From Pyrus communis (taxonomy: Eukaryota > Streptophyta > Magnoliopsida > Rosales > Rosaceae): a stretch of DNA of 64,000 nucleotides. Made by a program: the position numbers and the translations under genes. The notes under the pieces were generated by a model. The model was not told the origin of the DNA and did no database searches. It was given only the letters and a program-made list of their open reading frames with translations. Of the stretch, positions 34,098 through 47,589 are shown piece after piece. How positions within the stretch are numbered: the stretch's first letter is position 1; each line of letters begins with the position of its first letter. The DNA lies in the NCBI RefSeq assembly GCF_963583255.1, contig NC_084813.1, positions 20,702,002 through 20,766,001 of the forward strand, read 5' to 3'.

Positions 34098-34584
34098 CAC
34101 TATTCTAAAAATTCCTACCTGGGCGCTAGGCAGTTAATCATTGTCCCGATTAATCTCTAGGCATATGAAAATTAAGAAAGAGCGCCTAGACCTCTTAGGC
34201 ACCCGCCCAAACCACCTAGTCCCATCTAGGCACCTGCCTAACTCGCGACTCGAATGGCCATAAAATAGATAACTTTTCTTTTGCATTTTATTTTTTCGCT
34301 AAATTGTAGAAGACTTGCTGAATACTTAGATTAACACACATTATATGCTTGTTCCTCATGTTTTCATTGTGTTTTAATACTTTATAATCTATGTCATTCG
34401 ATTTTGCAATTGATGTATCTCCAATGCAATTATGTATGTCTTAAGTATAAACAGACACTTATTTATACGATATATAGGAAATTTACTTAAATCTGTCTAT
34501 ACCCCCGCCTAAATTCCGCCTAACCATCTAGGTGTTAGGCCCATATCCGCCGCCCGACTAACGCTTAACGTCTAATAATTAGAA
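34098..34584. mobile_element. TIR element, TTCTAAAAATT...CCTAGGC family
   Basis: Left end ATTCTAAAAATTCCTACC; right end GTCTAATAATTAGAAC. It has CGCTAGGCAG and CATCTAGGCACCTGCC blocks near the left end and ATCTAGGTGTTAGGCCC near the right. Non-coding, colinear with 28348-28793. Confidence 0.65.
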
Positions 34585-34589
34585 CCTTA

Positions 34590-35288
34590 AGTCAAATACA
34601 TAAAAACATTGTCCCGTTTCCAGTTCATTCTAAGAATTTGTACCTTGGCTGGAGGTAGCAGAACTTTGTTTAATTATTTCAGTTTTCCTCAATTAAAATT
34701 ATATTTATGTATATGTGTTTTTTGGGCCATGATCACCACTCGTCAGCCTCTGTGAGACCGTGTCCAAACTCCCGTACAACTAGAGACGTTAATAAGCTTG
34801 AAAACATTGGTAGCATAAGCACGACCACGACACTGTGACCATGAGAATATGTAATATTGCTAGGTCAGATTCATGACTATATCTTTGCATGTAGCATTAT
34901 CTTATATGGCAATATATCCTACCAGTTTCGACTTTTACTCGCTCATCAAAGTAATTTTCGCACTTTTTTTTTTTTTCAATTTTTTTCTTATTTAGTCGAC
35001 CAATTTCATGATTAGAAATAAAGAAGAATTGTAAAAGGAAAAAAAAATATCAAAATAAGTGACGGCATACAAAACGGAAAATTGAGAGTGTGAAAGCAAC
35101 TACCCGTAATCTTCTCAATAAAGTACTTGTACTTTAATTATTAACAAAATTGTTACTCTATAGAAGCATAGATTGTGACTGTTGGAGAGTTGGCTTTGAC
35201 CAAAGTTGGAGTTAAACTTGTCTGCGGTCAGACCAATTGGCAGATAATCATATCCTTGTCAAATTAAACTCGTTTTCAGCTCGATGGA
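34590..35288. other. AT-rich spacer
   Basis: No gene recognised. Confidence 0.4.
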
Positions 35289-35290
35289 GG

Positions 35291-35498
35291 GAAGAGGATT
35301 CGGTCCGGATCTCTCCCATCAAAAGTCTAGAATCAAGTGATCCGGATCGTTAAAAATTAATTCAACGGCTACAATTATTATAACTTTTAGATAAGTCTTC
35401 TATTTGTAGTCGTTGTGTCAAATTTCAACGGTCTGGATCACTTGATCCTAGACCTTTGATGGGAGAGATCCAAGCCGGATCCTCTTCCTTGATCGAGG
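35291..35498. repeat. Perfectly folded MITE
   Basis: The left arm GAAGAGGATTCGGTCCGGAT through ATCTCTCCCATCAAAAGTCT is mirrored by the right arm AGACCTTTGATGGGAGAGAT through GGATCCTCTTCC. The arms are about 65 bp and include GATCAAGTGATCC-like inner palindromes. Confidence 0.7.
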
Positions 35499-35499
35499 G

Positions 35500-36545
35500 G
35501 GTAGGTTAAAGACACCGAATATATAGACGATCATATGTTGTCAAAGTCTAAAACAGATCGATGCCAATGATTAGATCATATTCTATTATTATGTAATATT
35601 GTAACATATTAGTTAGCCACCCAGAGTATTAATAATTAGTTAGTGATTTGAAGAGTCATGGCCAATCTTTATTTAAAATATACGTGTGCGTAACATTAGT
35701 TCAGAGGATGTTTTATACACACACACACGTATATATAATGATCAAAACCGCATCTTTGTTTGTGATTGTCATCAAACTTCATTTGCGTCATGGGAAATTA
35801 TATAGTGTCTAATGCAAGTTGTACCATCGAATAACGCGTGGTTCCTTATGTGAATGCCCTAAGATCATATGCATGAAAGAGCTAGCTAGCACAAATATAA
35901 CCTATATCTATATATTTAGTGTTTAATTTGATTCTAATAGTGCTGTGCAAGCAATCGATTTTTCCAATTAAGATGTGGGAGATTTTTAATGCTTTGAATT
36001 GGTCTCTGTTTTTTTCCCTGACCGAAGGTATCAATTCTGGTTGATTATGCTTAATTATTCTATAAAGGGAAATGACTTACGCAAACTCATTTTCTCCTTT
36101 TACACAATTATATTCTTTTAGCCTTCAATGCAAAAGTCTGAAATAAATAAGAGTGTCCAAGTGAAAAAAAAAAAAATAAGTTTATGAAAATCATTTCCCG
36201 TTTATAAATTTTGAGAGGGAAGGGATGCTGTCAAAATCCTCAACCTCCATTTAAGAAACATAAGCAAAGCTTCATTTGCTAGTATCTCTTAACGAAAACT
36301 GCTTAATTGACGTCCTCAATGCTAAGACTTATTGTAATTACAAGCTGACATATACCAAACTGACTTATTAAAAATATGAAAAATTGTGATTGGTAAAGAG
36401 GAATTGCTCCTTGCATATAAAGAGCCAAGTGTTTTCTTTCTTTAACTGTAATTTTCTGTTGCCTTCAACTGACTGTGCGAGAGAAGTTGTTCGCATCTAT
36501 TTGGATGGTGAAGATGAAAGCTACAAACATATAGATGGTGCAATT
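35500..36545. other. AT-rich spacer
   Basis: No gene recognised; an ACACACAC run lies at about 35720. Confidence 0.4.
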
Positions 36546-36549
36546 GAGA

Positions 36550-36710
36550 TATTTTAGGGTACTGATACTATCCACACACCCATTTTTACTTCTCACATAC
36601 ATTTCTCAAGTTTTGGTTGTCGGATCGAATGAATTGAAGAAGACCAATGACAAAAAATTAACAGAAATGTGGGGAGGTAAGAATCAGCATGTGAATAGCA
36701 CTATCCTTGG
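36550..36710. repeat. Short MITE related to 15640-15780
   Basis: Shares TGATACTATCCACACAC and CGAATGAATTGAAGAAG at the left and middle, and AGCATGTGAATAGCACTATC at the right, with inverted ends. Confidence 0.5.
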
Positions 36711-37059
36711 GTATCATGAAGGCTGAAAGTAGGTTTGGAAATAATAAGAATACGGAAAGGCGGCATTTGCAGAGAAATTAGGGTTTCTGTCGAGCTTTAT
36801 TCTTCTATTTCTTTTATGTATTACTTGTTTAACGTGTTAATTGTTTCTTTCCATCATTTATCAACTCGTTTTTCAGTTCTTTTTTGTTTTTTATGAAGAC
36901 GTTGTCAACTCGATTGTTTGGTGAAGCCTTGAAGGCCTTAATTAACGTTTAAGATAATATAATGTTCATAAGATAACTTTACGATGGTAAGTTCAAAGGC
37001 CTAAACATAACTATAAAACAAGGCATGTCTGGTTTCAATTCAATCCATCTCTAAAGACA

Positions 37060-38566
37060 ATGGCTTTTCAAAAGCTCATCTCAATCTTGCTTCTTCAAGT
37101 TCTAATTACCTTGTTGGCTTTAGACTCAAGCAAAGCGCAGAAATTGAAAGTCGGGTTCTACTAAAAAAACATGCCCCGATTTAGAGGCTATTGTGGCAGG
37201 GACTACTCATCAATACATATATAGGCCACCAACTCTTGCTGCTCCTATTCTAAGGATGCATTTTCATGATTGTTTTGTTAGGGTAAGTGATATGTCCTTT
37301 GGTTGTGTTACTTGTCTCCTAAGTAATCCATTAAGTCCTGCTAATTACACAACAATTTCTGTTAAAACTGTCCTTTGAATTATTTTTTTGTTGGCACAAC
37401 AATTGCTAGTTACCGAATTTTGCAAAGTAACTCATTCCTTTAAATTTTAATTTTCAGGGATGTGATGGTTCTGTGATATTGAATTCCACATCAAACAGTC
37501 AAGCTGAGAAAGAAGCAATCCCCAACCAGAGCTTAAGAGGGTTCCATGTCATAGATGCAGTAAAATATATCTGCAGTAAAAGAGAAGTGTCCTGGTGTTG
37601 TTTCTTGTGCTGATATCTTGGCCTTGGTAGCTCGTGATGCAGTTAGAATGGTACAAATTAAACTCATTCCAAATAAATCAATATTTATTAAATATATTAT
37701 TAGATTAAGAATAGATGTTTCTTTAAATTAAAAAAGGGACATCGTGTGTAAGGGGATTGCAGTTCAACTGGTTAGGGATATTTTCCTGTACTGAGATCTT
37801 CGATTCCCCATCCCTCACTATCGTTTGTACAAAAAAACAAACGTCAATTTCATATATCTGACTTAAAATGAATGAATATATTTTTTCCAGGTTCATGGCT
37901 TATTTTGGGAGGTTCCGACTAGAGATGGAAGAGTGTCATTCCCTCAGAGGCCAATAGAGGCTTACGTTCTCCTTTTGTTGACATAACTCAACTCAAAGCA
38001 GCATTTGCTGCCAAGGGTTTAAGTGCTAAAGACCTAGCGGCTCTGTCAGGTGAATATTATTAAGTTAACATATGCATACAAGTTTTATTTCTCTATTTGT
38101 TTTTGCTTCATGAAACCCTAATCAACATGATCTGATCTCTCTTTTCGTCATTGTTCTTAGGAGGACACACAATCGGCACATCTCACTGCCCACCCTACAC
38201 AAATCGTTTGTATAATTTCACCAGAAAAGGTGACACAGACCCAAAATTGGACAAAAATTACATAGCTCAGCTGAAGACAAAATGCAAGCCAGGGGACATA
38301 ACTAGCCTGGTTGAGATGGATCCTGAAGCTTTAAAACCTTTGATGAAGATTACTACAATCTTGTAGCTAAAAGAAGAGGACTATTCCAGTCTGACTCGGC
38401 TCTTCTTGATGACAGTGAGACAAAAGCCTATGTGACAAAGCAAGCCACCACTCATGGATCCACCTTTCTAAACGATTTTGGTGTCTCAATGGTGAATATG
38501 GGTAATATTGGAGTCCTTACAGGTAACAACGGTGAAATAAGGAAGCATTGTGCTTTTGTCAACTGA
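37060..38566 (+). pseudogene. Class III peroxidase pseudogene
   Basis: The four-exon class III peroxidase layout is clear: signal peptide from the ATG at 37060, then [56 protein letters not shown] and an end at HCAFVN (stop 38564-38566). Each exon has a frame lesion. Exon 1 has an extra base near 37161, which creates an early stop. Exon 2 has a 4-bp TATA insertion near 37566. Exon 3 has a shift before the LRSPFVDITQ segment. Exon 4 has lost a base near 38327. A SINE-like sequence sits in intron 2 (about 37750-37840). The catalytic distal and proximal His motifs are still legible, so decay is recent. It lies in tandem with the intact peroxidase at 41.2 kb. Confidence 0.9.
37750..37840 (+). repeat. 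Possible SINE in the peroxidase pseudogene intron
   Basis: GCAGTTCAACTGGTTAGGG resembles a pol III A box and CTTCGATTCC a B box about 30-40 bp later, followed by a short A-rich tail. Confidence 0.35.
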
Positions 38567-38569
38567 AGG

Positions 38570-39565
38570 CAATCAACTATCTATACATCGGGAAATGATT
38601 TTCATGTACTTTTATTTATTTATTTTTTTTATTTATCTGTATTCTCTTTTGATTTCTGCAATACGAAGGCTAGAATAAGAAAAAGTGTGTAAGAACTAAG
38701 AAAAGACAAATATGGTTTGCGAAAATCACTTCCTGTATACATTTTGATTCAGTTGGCGATTTGAATTTGCAATTGTAAGTATGAATATTGTTTGCATAAT
38801 TAGTAATGCATGCATGTGTTGCGTGTTCCAAAAGGGTTAGCCAAAATTGGTTACCACGTCGTGATGATTTTGGACTGCCATGGTGTGGGAGCCTTTCAAC
38901 AGCATATTCTGTAAATGTTTTATTATTTTCCGACAATTAAATTATTTAGGTCATTTGATTTTTATAATATTATTTGTGTTTCCAATCAATAAGGCTTGAA
39001 CATTATTTGATTGAGACATAACGGTGGTTTGTATGCAACAAAGTGTCGGACACAATTGATGACTAACTTTCATCGACGTGCTCTGGTTGTGTTGATTATT
39101 ATATCATATGGCCCACCAATTAGACATGGGATAAATATCACAACTCTAACATTTACATATTGATAAAATTATAATAAAATTCACCAACATTTGAGAAGAA
39201 CATGGATTGCACTTCAAAAATTGAAAAGAGAATGAAACTTGCTGTAATTTGGCTCTGCTATATAAATATGCAGTTCAGTCATGAATCGTGATGAAGGCAG
39301 TAGTAAACTCTCATCTCCGTTGCCATCTACAAGAGAAGATTTGCATATGTATTATCACCAGTAATGTATCACCATTTTGTATGTATTCATTTATTTGTGT
39401 ATTTCTATATAAAGCTACTTAGTGACACATGAGAATATCTCCACCTAGATTATAGAAAGAATTAACAAGTTAGAGCAATTTTTCCTTCAAAGATACATAA
39501 TAACCAACCTCTTGTATGCTTGAAAGTAATAATTGGAGCAAGTATTCTCCCTTAAAAAATACATA
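38570..39565. other. Spacer between pseudogene and solo LTR
   Basis: No gene recognised. The first 100-200 bp are likely former 3' UTR of the peroxidase. Confidence 0.4.
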
Positions 39566-39569
39566 ATAT

Positions 39570-39816
39570 TGTTGTGGGCGTATTTTAGTGAGGGAATAAG
39601 GATAAGTTGTGGCACATGAGAAAGAGAGAAAAGAGAGTTGGAGAATCTCTATAGAGTAGTTTCTCATCACTTTGTGCCTTTATTTATAATAAACATAGCG
39701 GGATTCTTTGCCCTAAAAGGAATACAAAGTCTAATAGGAAAGATCTAGAACATAATCCGAAATACAATCTGCTAAGATTTACACAATCACAATTCTAGTT
39801 AAAAAAAACTGCAACA
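39570..39816 (-). mobile_element. Solo LTR of a copia element related to the 7.9-14.7 kb element
   Basis: Read on the minus strand it starts TGTTGCAG, includes TAGAATTGTGATTGTGTAAA and TATTATAAATAAAGGC-like segments also present in the complete copia LTR, and ends CCCACAACA. About 247 bp. Flanks AATAT (39565-39569) and AATAG (39817-39821) are an imperfect 5-bp duplication. Confidence 0.65.
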
Positions 39817-39821
39817 AATAG

Positions 39822-40261
39822 ATTAACTTATAACCAACCTTATATATGCTTAAAAGTTCCATTACATAGTAGATGACAGGCTAACAAAGATTTATTATCT
39901 GGCATCCTCATTTTTAGTACTACTTTTTTTTTTTTTAACTTTAATTTTCATTATGGAAACCCTAAAGCAGATTCTCTTAAATTGTTTTTCAATGAACTGT
40001 CAAAAGCCCTAGAGGCACATCTTTCCATGATGCGAATAAAGAGTTAGAGAAATACTAGACTTTACTAATTTGCCTTGTTACTCCGATATATTAATTCTTA
40101 GTCCCGATTCCCGAAGCTTCATAGAGATATTGACAGGGATTAAAGAAGTGATTTCAGCAATTGCCTGCACCGGCGAACATATATAGCTGAGGAGGCCTTA
40201 GGTTCATCAGCTCGACTTGATCGATTGATTTGTTCTTTACCATATTGTCATTCATTGCTTA

Positions 40262-40292
<31 letters not shown>

Positions 40293-41090
40293 TATATATA
40301 TATATATATATTTTTTACTTTCTTTAACAAGGGAAGCAACGCAGGTGGCAGCAGATAGACAATTATTGTTAATAAAATTGGATAGGTTAGAAGAATGATA
40401 AGAATTAAATTGCCAGTATAGGAGCAGGTGAATATACTGCTTAATTTATATGCAAACGTAAGATCAATATCCACCAAATCCACGTTACATGTTTACACAT
40501 GTAAAGCCGCCAACATTGACTATTAAAATTGGTGCGTACCAATTTAATTAATCCAGTCTCACATTTATTTGAATATGACGGTAACATTGTTAAATGATGT
40601 TACTAATTTTCATGTCATATATAATATGAAGTTGAGAAAATTAAAAATGTATGAACTTAAAGTATAAATCTTTAATAATAAATAGATACACGTGTAACAA
40701 TATAAGTAGAATGGTAACTTCATGTGGTGATGTGTGATAATTAGACCAAGAAATTGATACTCATTCGTCAGGCACATGTACTTAATCATCAATTACCATG
40801 AAAAGGACATGAAAATTGGTGGCAATGAGACCATAAATATGTGTCATAACACACGCTAGCTTCAAATATAATCCATCACCAAAGTACAAAACATTCCTGA
40901 TATGGGATTTAATTCATTTGTCTTATGGGGAACAACCCTAACTGCTCGTCCTAGTTATAATATGAAAGAAATGATATAGCATCGCTTCCAAGCACATGTT
41001 AGTTGGATAGCTGGAATATTTTCGTCACCTTGCATTTTCTTATCTTGCAGTTGCAGAGGTCCACAAAGTTGAAGTTGAGGCCTTGGGGGA
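39822..41090. other. Spacer and upstream region of the intact peroxidase
   Basis: Holds an (AT)n microsatellite at about 40261-40311, interrupted by GACACA. No gene recognised. Confidence 0.45.
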
Positions 41091-41094
41091 GGCC

Positions 41095-41100
41095 TATAAA
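41095..41100 (+). promoter_or_regulatory. TATA box of the peroxidase gene
   Basis: TATAAA about 92 bp upstream of the start codon at 41192. Confidence 0.55.
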
Positions 41101-41191
41101 TTTCAAACCACAGTTTTGTAATTGCAAATACTTTCAAATCAAGTTTCTTTCCTCCAAATTAATACAAGTTGAAGCTCAGTTCCAACGAAAA

Positions 41192-42743
<1,552 letters not shown>

Positions 42744-42745
42744 AA

Positions 42746-42772
42746 AATGATAATCTTTGGTTAATTTTCGGT

Positions 42773-42804
<32 letters not shown>

Positions 42805-42931
42805 GGGTGTGATAAAATTGATAATGATTGTAAACTGCATGCAATGATAATCTTTGGTTAATTTTCGGTCTCTTTTTTTTTTTTTTTTTTGTTTGGGTGT
42901 GATAAAATTGATAATGATTGTAAACTGCATG
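42746..42931 (+). repeat. Tandem duplication in the peroxidase 3' UTR
   Basis: Two copies of a roughly 90-100 bp unit starting ATGATAATCTTTGG and ending AATGATTGTAAACTGCATG. Each holds a long T run of different length. Confidence 0.85.
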
Positions 42932-43131
42932 TTATGCTTTTTGATATTATATTGTTTTGTATGAATAAAATTGAGGTCCATTTGGAGTGTTGCTTTCTCA
43001 TAGTCAACTTTGTCTTCGTGTAATATTAAATCATTAGAGGAGGGATATTCGGGAGAAAAAACTGTTCGGAAAATGTAAAGAAAATAGTTTAGAGAATTGC
43101 TTTAATTAGGGATTTGATATTATTTGATTTA

Positions 43132-43516
43132 GAGAGGTGTATTCAATCAAGAATTTGAGAGACTTTAATGGAATTATAAATTCATGATTTTTATGAAGTT
43201 TAATTGATTTATAGAGATTCTATATAATATTTTGATTCAATTCCTCCGAAATCTCATGGGGAGAGGTAAGATTTGTGGATACTTAAAATACACTATGAAA
43301 TATCTTTCATTCCTTCTAATTCCTCAACTTTTTCAAATTCTTTAAAATCAATTTCTAATTGAATACACCTGAAATGTTATAAACTTCTTTAAAATCCTAA
43401 TTGAATACACCCGGATTTATAAGAATTTTAATAAACTATCTTAAAATCCTGATTGAATACCCCTAAATTCATTAAAAGAATTAAAATCCCTCAAAATCTC
43501 AATCGAATACATCCCC
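43132..43516. mobile_element. Harbinger-like MITE (GTGTATTCAATC TIR)
   Basis: Left end GAGAGGTGTATTCAATCAAG and inverted right end GGGGATGTATTCGATTGAG, flanked by TTA at 43129-43131 and 43517-43519. Inner ATTGAATACACC-like words recur. 385 bp, non-coding. Confidence 0.7.
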
Positions 43517-43519
43517 TTA

Positions 43520-44550
43520 GGAATTTGATTTGATTTGGTTTGGTTTAGGTTTCTCTATCTTGATCTCTCCGTGAGTGAGAGAGATTCTCTCTGAGAGTGA
43601 GAATTTTTTTCTCTCCATGAGTGAGAACAGCAACAAAGCTAGATCTTATTTAGACGCCGGCATTAATTTCGATTAAGGTCTATGCCAGCCCTTACTTCAT
43701 CATCTCTGCTTCCTCTTTCTTTTTCTTTTTCTTTTTTGTTGATTTTCCTTGATTTCCTTCATTTTTTCCTTAGCCTTTCCACTCCAACTATCATTGGTCT
43801 TCCTGTCCTAGATCTATTCATCCACCCATCCATCTACATGTTCTTCATCTGGCTTCCACCGACCCCATCTCCGCTTCGATCTGCAATCTCTATTGACTGC
43901 GAACTGTTGCGGTCCTTAACTGGGAATGTGCGTAGAGTTTCGGTGTTCACACCGGCTCGGGTGGCCACACCACCTTCTTCTCTTTGTCTGGCTTTTCTGG
44001 CAGTGTTGTTTATGGTAATCCCACTGGCTTCTTTAGTTCGATGAAATATTACTGCCGAAAGACGAAGTTCATTAACTTTCCATATATAAGGTGCTGGTTC
44101 TGGTAATAGTTGGTGGTGGAGTTCGTAATCGTTATGGGGTGTCCTAGTGGCACTTTCGGCAGTAGCTTGGAAGGAAGCAGATAGGGTTTGCTTGCCTGTT
44201 TTCTTTATTTTGGGCTTTTGGTTACCCTAGAGGTCCATTCTTTTGATTGCGAGAATATTGTATTGGGCCTCTATTTTGTAATTATGTTGTGCTTTGCTAA
44301 TAAAGTAACCATTGACCAAAAAACAAATATATATATATATATTGTCTTATGGACAAAGGATTATTTTGATTTATCTCCTCGTATTGTTCCTTTGTAATCT
44401 TATAATTACCTCATTTGACCAACTCAAATGGTTGGAGTTAATACATAAATTTTTAACCTAAAAATTTAGGTTATAACTCAGAAACAGCTTTTCTCCGCTA
44501 ATAGTTTTGGTTTAAAATTTTAGCCCCAAAATTTATTTCCTCATATTGTT
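43520..44550. other. Spacer
   Basis: A pyrimidine-rich open frame at 43682-44044 has a hydrophobic start but no family resemblance, and I do not call it a gene. Around 44420-44530 lies a degraded relative of the 29399-29812 MITE. Confidence 0.35.
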
Positions 44551-44551
44551 C

Positions 44552-44554
<3 letters not shown>

Positions 44555-44604
<50 letters not shown>
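44555..44604. repeat. (TA)25 microsatellite
   Basis: Fifty bases of uninterrupted TA. Confidence 0.95.
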
Positions 44605-44608
<4 letters not shown>

Positions 44609-44902
44609 CTTGTAGTTTCTATTCTGTAATTTTTTTTTCAAGGATCTAAATCATTTAAATTTTAATTCATCATTTATAGATTATTCTTGAATAACGAATT
44701 TTGTACAAATGATTTATGAATAATGTTATTTGAAGCAAATACTTCTCATAATTATCGCCAATCAATTCTAAACCCAAAACAACCTGTCAACTGTCAATCA
44801 ACCTTACAAATCTAAACCCTATACATACAACATCATGTCATCAACTACAGAATTCAAAATTACCGCCAATCAACTGAGAGAAGCAACTGCTTCTTATAAT
44901 TA

Positions 44903-45474
44903 GAGCAGTTCCACTGGAGGTGGAATAGCCCAGCACCCAGTCAAAAAATCAGGTTGGCACCTTGTCAATTCACTTCAGCCTGTGTGTTTGCCCGGCACCC
45001 AGCCCAAGTTGGTGTCCAGACCATCCCATTTTTGACAAACCTTGGGACCGAGCCATTTGTGTTGTTGCGCGTGGCACGTGGGCGTGAGTAGCAGACAACA
45101 AAATCAGAGGTGGGGCCTAGCGGCGCAGGCGCACTAACATCTCCCTCGGGTGGGCGACGTGGCCCAATTTCTGCCGTTGGATTTCCAACGGCTAGTTATT
45201 CTAGACTGTTGGATTTCCAACAGTAAAAAAAATTTGAATTTCACTTTTTAACTGGACCGTTTGATCACATATCAACTGTCCACATTTTTTCCCCAAAAAA
45301 AAATTTTAAGTCAGAAATTAAAAATAAAATATTTTAATAAAATTGATCAGCCTATTTTTTGTTTTAGGGGTGGAGATGCTTTGGCATATTACTATTCATT
45401 GAGGTCTATTATTATTCACTTGAGTGGATAAATGCGCTAGGTGCTGGCGCAAAGTCTTTAGGGTGGAATTGCTC
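44903..45474. mobile_element. Harbinger-like MITE (GAGCAGTTCCACTGG TIR)
   Basis: Left end GAGCAGTTCCACTGGAGG and inverted right end GAGCAATTCCACCC, flanked by TTA at 44900-44902 and 45475-45477. 572 bp. It contains the repeated words GTTGGATTTCCAACGG and GTTGGATTTCCAACAG; non-coding. Confidence 0.7.
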
Positions 45475-45479
45475 TTATC

Positions 45480-45985
45480 TCCACCACTCGGGGACCAACT
45501 AGAACACAATTTCAATGCCGGTCAAAGCAAAGCTCGAATCAAAACCAAAATATTGGTTCTGCACACTTTCAATTGAATGGGTGATGATTCAGTTTCGGAA
45601 TGGGTAGCGGACACAGAAGCTAAGTCAGACCCCTCAACCGAACGTAGGCATTTGGACAACGCATGAGAGTCCTAGGAGCAAGGGCATAGGAGGAAGAAAA
45701 CAAGAGTGGAGAACCATGCTACCATGAGACTCCTCAATCAAACAAACATAATTCACCCCTTTTTTTTCCTTCATCATCCATGCTACCATGTGTATACAGA
45801 TAGAAAATGCATATCAATCATGATTTGGTTGCTAAAACATACAAATCAAGAATGTTGTCAAGAACCAACTAGCTATTTAATCTAATAATATTTCCTCTTC
45901 TCGATAAATTTTAAAGAAGCGTCAAGTTTAAATTCTCAACCCCTGCTAGTGAAATAAAATTAATATTATACTAGCATTATTCCAC
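45480..45985. other. Spacer
   Basis: No gene recognised. Confidence 0.4.
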
Positions 45986-45989
45986 CAAA

Positions 45990-46150
45990 TAAAAAAAAAT
46001 GAAAACTAATGAAAAAAACTTGAAAACTTTGAGTTTTAATGAAAATGAAAAAATAAAAGGTAAAGTGAATAATATTATAATTAACTTTTTAGTGTGAAAA
46101 TGTGATTTTTCGTTAAAATGAACAATAGTATAAACTTTTCATTAAAATTC
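45990..46150. repeat. Small MITE of the TTTTTAGTGT family, copy 1
   Basis: AAAACTAATGAAAAAA at one end, then GTAAAGTGAATAATATTAT, the core ACTTTTTAGTGTGAAAATG and the other end TTTTCATTAAAATTCCC. Same family at 54970-55125, 57115-57275 and 63058-63215. Confidence 0.65.
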
Positions 46151-46299
46151 CCAAAAAAAAAAAAATACGGACACTGGACTTTTAGGTTTTATGTTAACTT
46201 ACAACGGGCTCCAACTATTTCATTTGGCCCATTTCTGTGTAGCCCTCAAAACCCAAAATGCCAAAACCCTCCCAACATTCTCAACTTCCCCACCCTAAA

Positions 46300-47063
46300 C
46301 GCTGCCTATATATACAACCCAAATTCCTCAACCTTCTCATCCCCCTCCTCCCCTCTGCCTCCCCCACCAATACCTGCTGAAATTTTCTCAGATCCAAAAT
46401 CTTGGGTTTCCAATCAAATTCAAATCCAAATTCATGCAGCTCTCTCTTTTTATGTATTGATTCAGAAGTGTGCGGTGATGAGGCTATTTTGTGGACTAGA
46501 GTTTATGATCTGGGTTCTTCTCCCAAAAGTTTGATTACAAACCCTTGGCTGTCTGAGCGCACCTTCTTCATCTGCTCCATCATCTTCCAATCTTCTGGTT
46601 TAAATAATAAATGCTTTTCAAAGATTGCCCATCTCATCTTTTTCGTTTTTAGCAATAACCCATAAAAAATTTCATCGAAATTTGTTAAATTTATTGATAT
46701 ATTTTTCTGCAAAGTTAGTGCTTTGTGGTGCAATTGGGGCTTATGATGATATCATACAATTATCTTAGCGGATTTCAGTGAGGCTTTAGGGTCAATGATC
46801 TGATTGTTACACACACTGAGGCTCAAATCTCATATGTTTTTGTGTATTTATTTTTGTTTAGATTAATTTCCTTTTTCTTTCTAAATTTTAAATTTTAAAT
46901 TTTGAATTTGGGTTGTGGTTGCGATGATGAGATGAAACACTTGGACGTGTTTGGGGCAGTGGACGAGGCCTTTTCTGGGGTTCTTGCCGTGAGCTCATCT
47001 AACAAAACGACTTCTCCTTCCACTGAGCTTCCACTCCCCACAATATTTTTGAAATTATTTTAA
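46300..47063 (+). other. Promoter-like region and orphan 43-codon open frame
   Basis: CCTATATATACAACCC near 46304 looks like a TATA box, followed by a C-rich leader. The frame 46932-47063 (MKHLDVFGAVDEAFSGVLAV... then a Ser/Thr-rich stretch) reads like the first exon of a gene. It hits a stop in AT-rich sequence and no downstream exon of a known family follows. Either a truncated gene start or chance. Confidence 0.25.
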
Positions 47064-47470
47064 ATATTTTTATTAATTTGTGGATGAAATTGTAAGAAAG
47101 ATTTGAAATTTGCGTCCATTACCAATTCGAGAGGATTATTTGGTTCCTCCTGATGTAATGGCTCGGACGCCAAATTGATTATTGCGGCTATTCTGATCAG
47201 TGGCTTCGCAATGCCATTGGATCCGGGAAACTCCTCATACATTAACACACTTCAAATCCTTACCAATTTCTAAAAGTGCTTTTGCCGATGGGTAAAGTGC
47301 TTCTGCGTTCTAAAATAGTCAAACCTTGGACAATGCGAAATAGTGAGATTGAGCTACTTGTACCAAGACAAGGATTGGAAACAAAACTCAGTATCCTTAT
47401 CTTGATTTTGGCCAAAACGGCTGTAGCTAAATTGAAACAACTGAGAAGTTTACTGGCCGGTCGTCGTTTT
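47064..47470. other. Spacer
   Basis: No gene recognised. Confidence 0.4.
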
Positions 47471-47476
47471 CTGTCG

Positions 47477-47584
47477 ACAGATCTGCTTACCGAGCTTCTA
47501 ACATTTCCTCCTATTTTTCGTTCATAAAAAACAGATCTGCTTACCGAGCTTCTAACATTTCCTCCTATTTTTCGTTCATAAAAA
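47477..47584. repeat. 54-bp perfect tandem duplication
   Basis: A unit starting ACAGATCTGCTTACCGAGC and ending CGTTCATAAAA is present twice, head to tail (47477-47530, 47531-47584). Confidence 0.9.
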
Positions 47585-47589
47585 TTAGA

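Noticed and set aside
40261..40311. Possible regulatory TATA cluster
   Set aside because: It is a plain AT microsatellite with one GACACA interruption, nearly 900 bp from the next gene start.
43682..44044. 120-codon open frame with hydrophobic start
   Set aside because: Pyrimidine-rich translation (Ser/Leu/Phe runs), no domain, no splice or promoter support.
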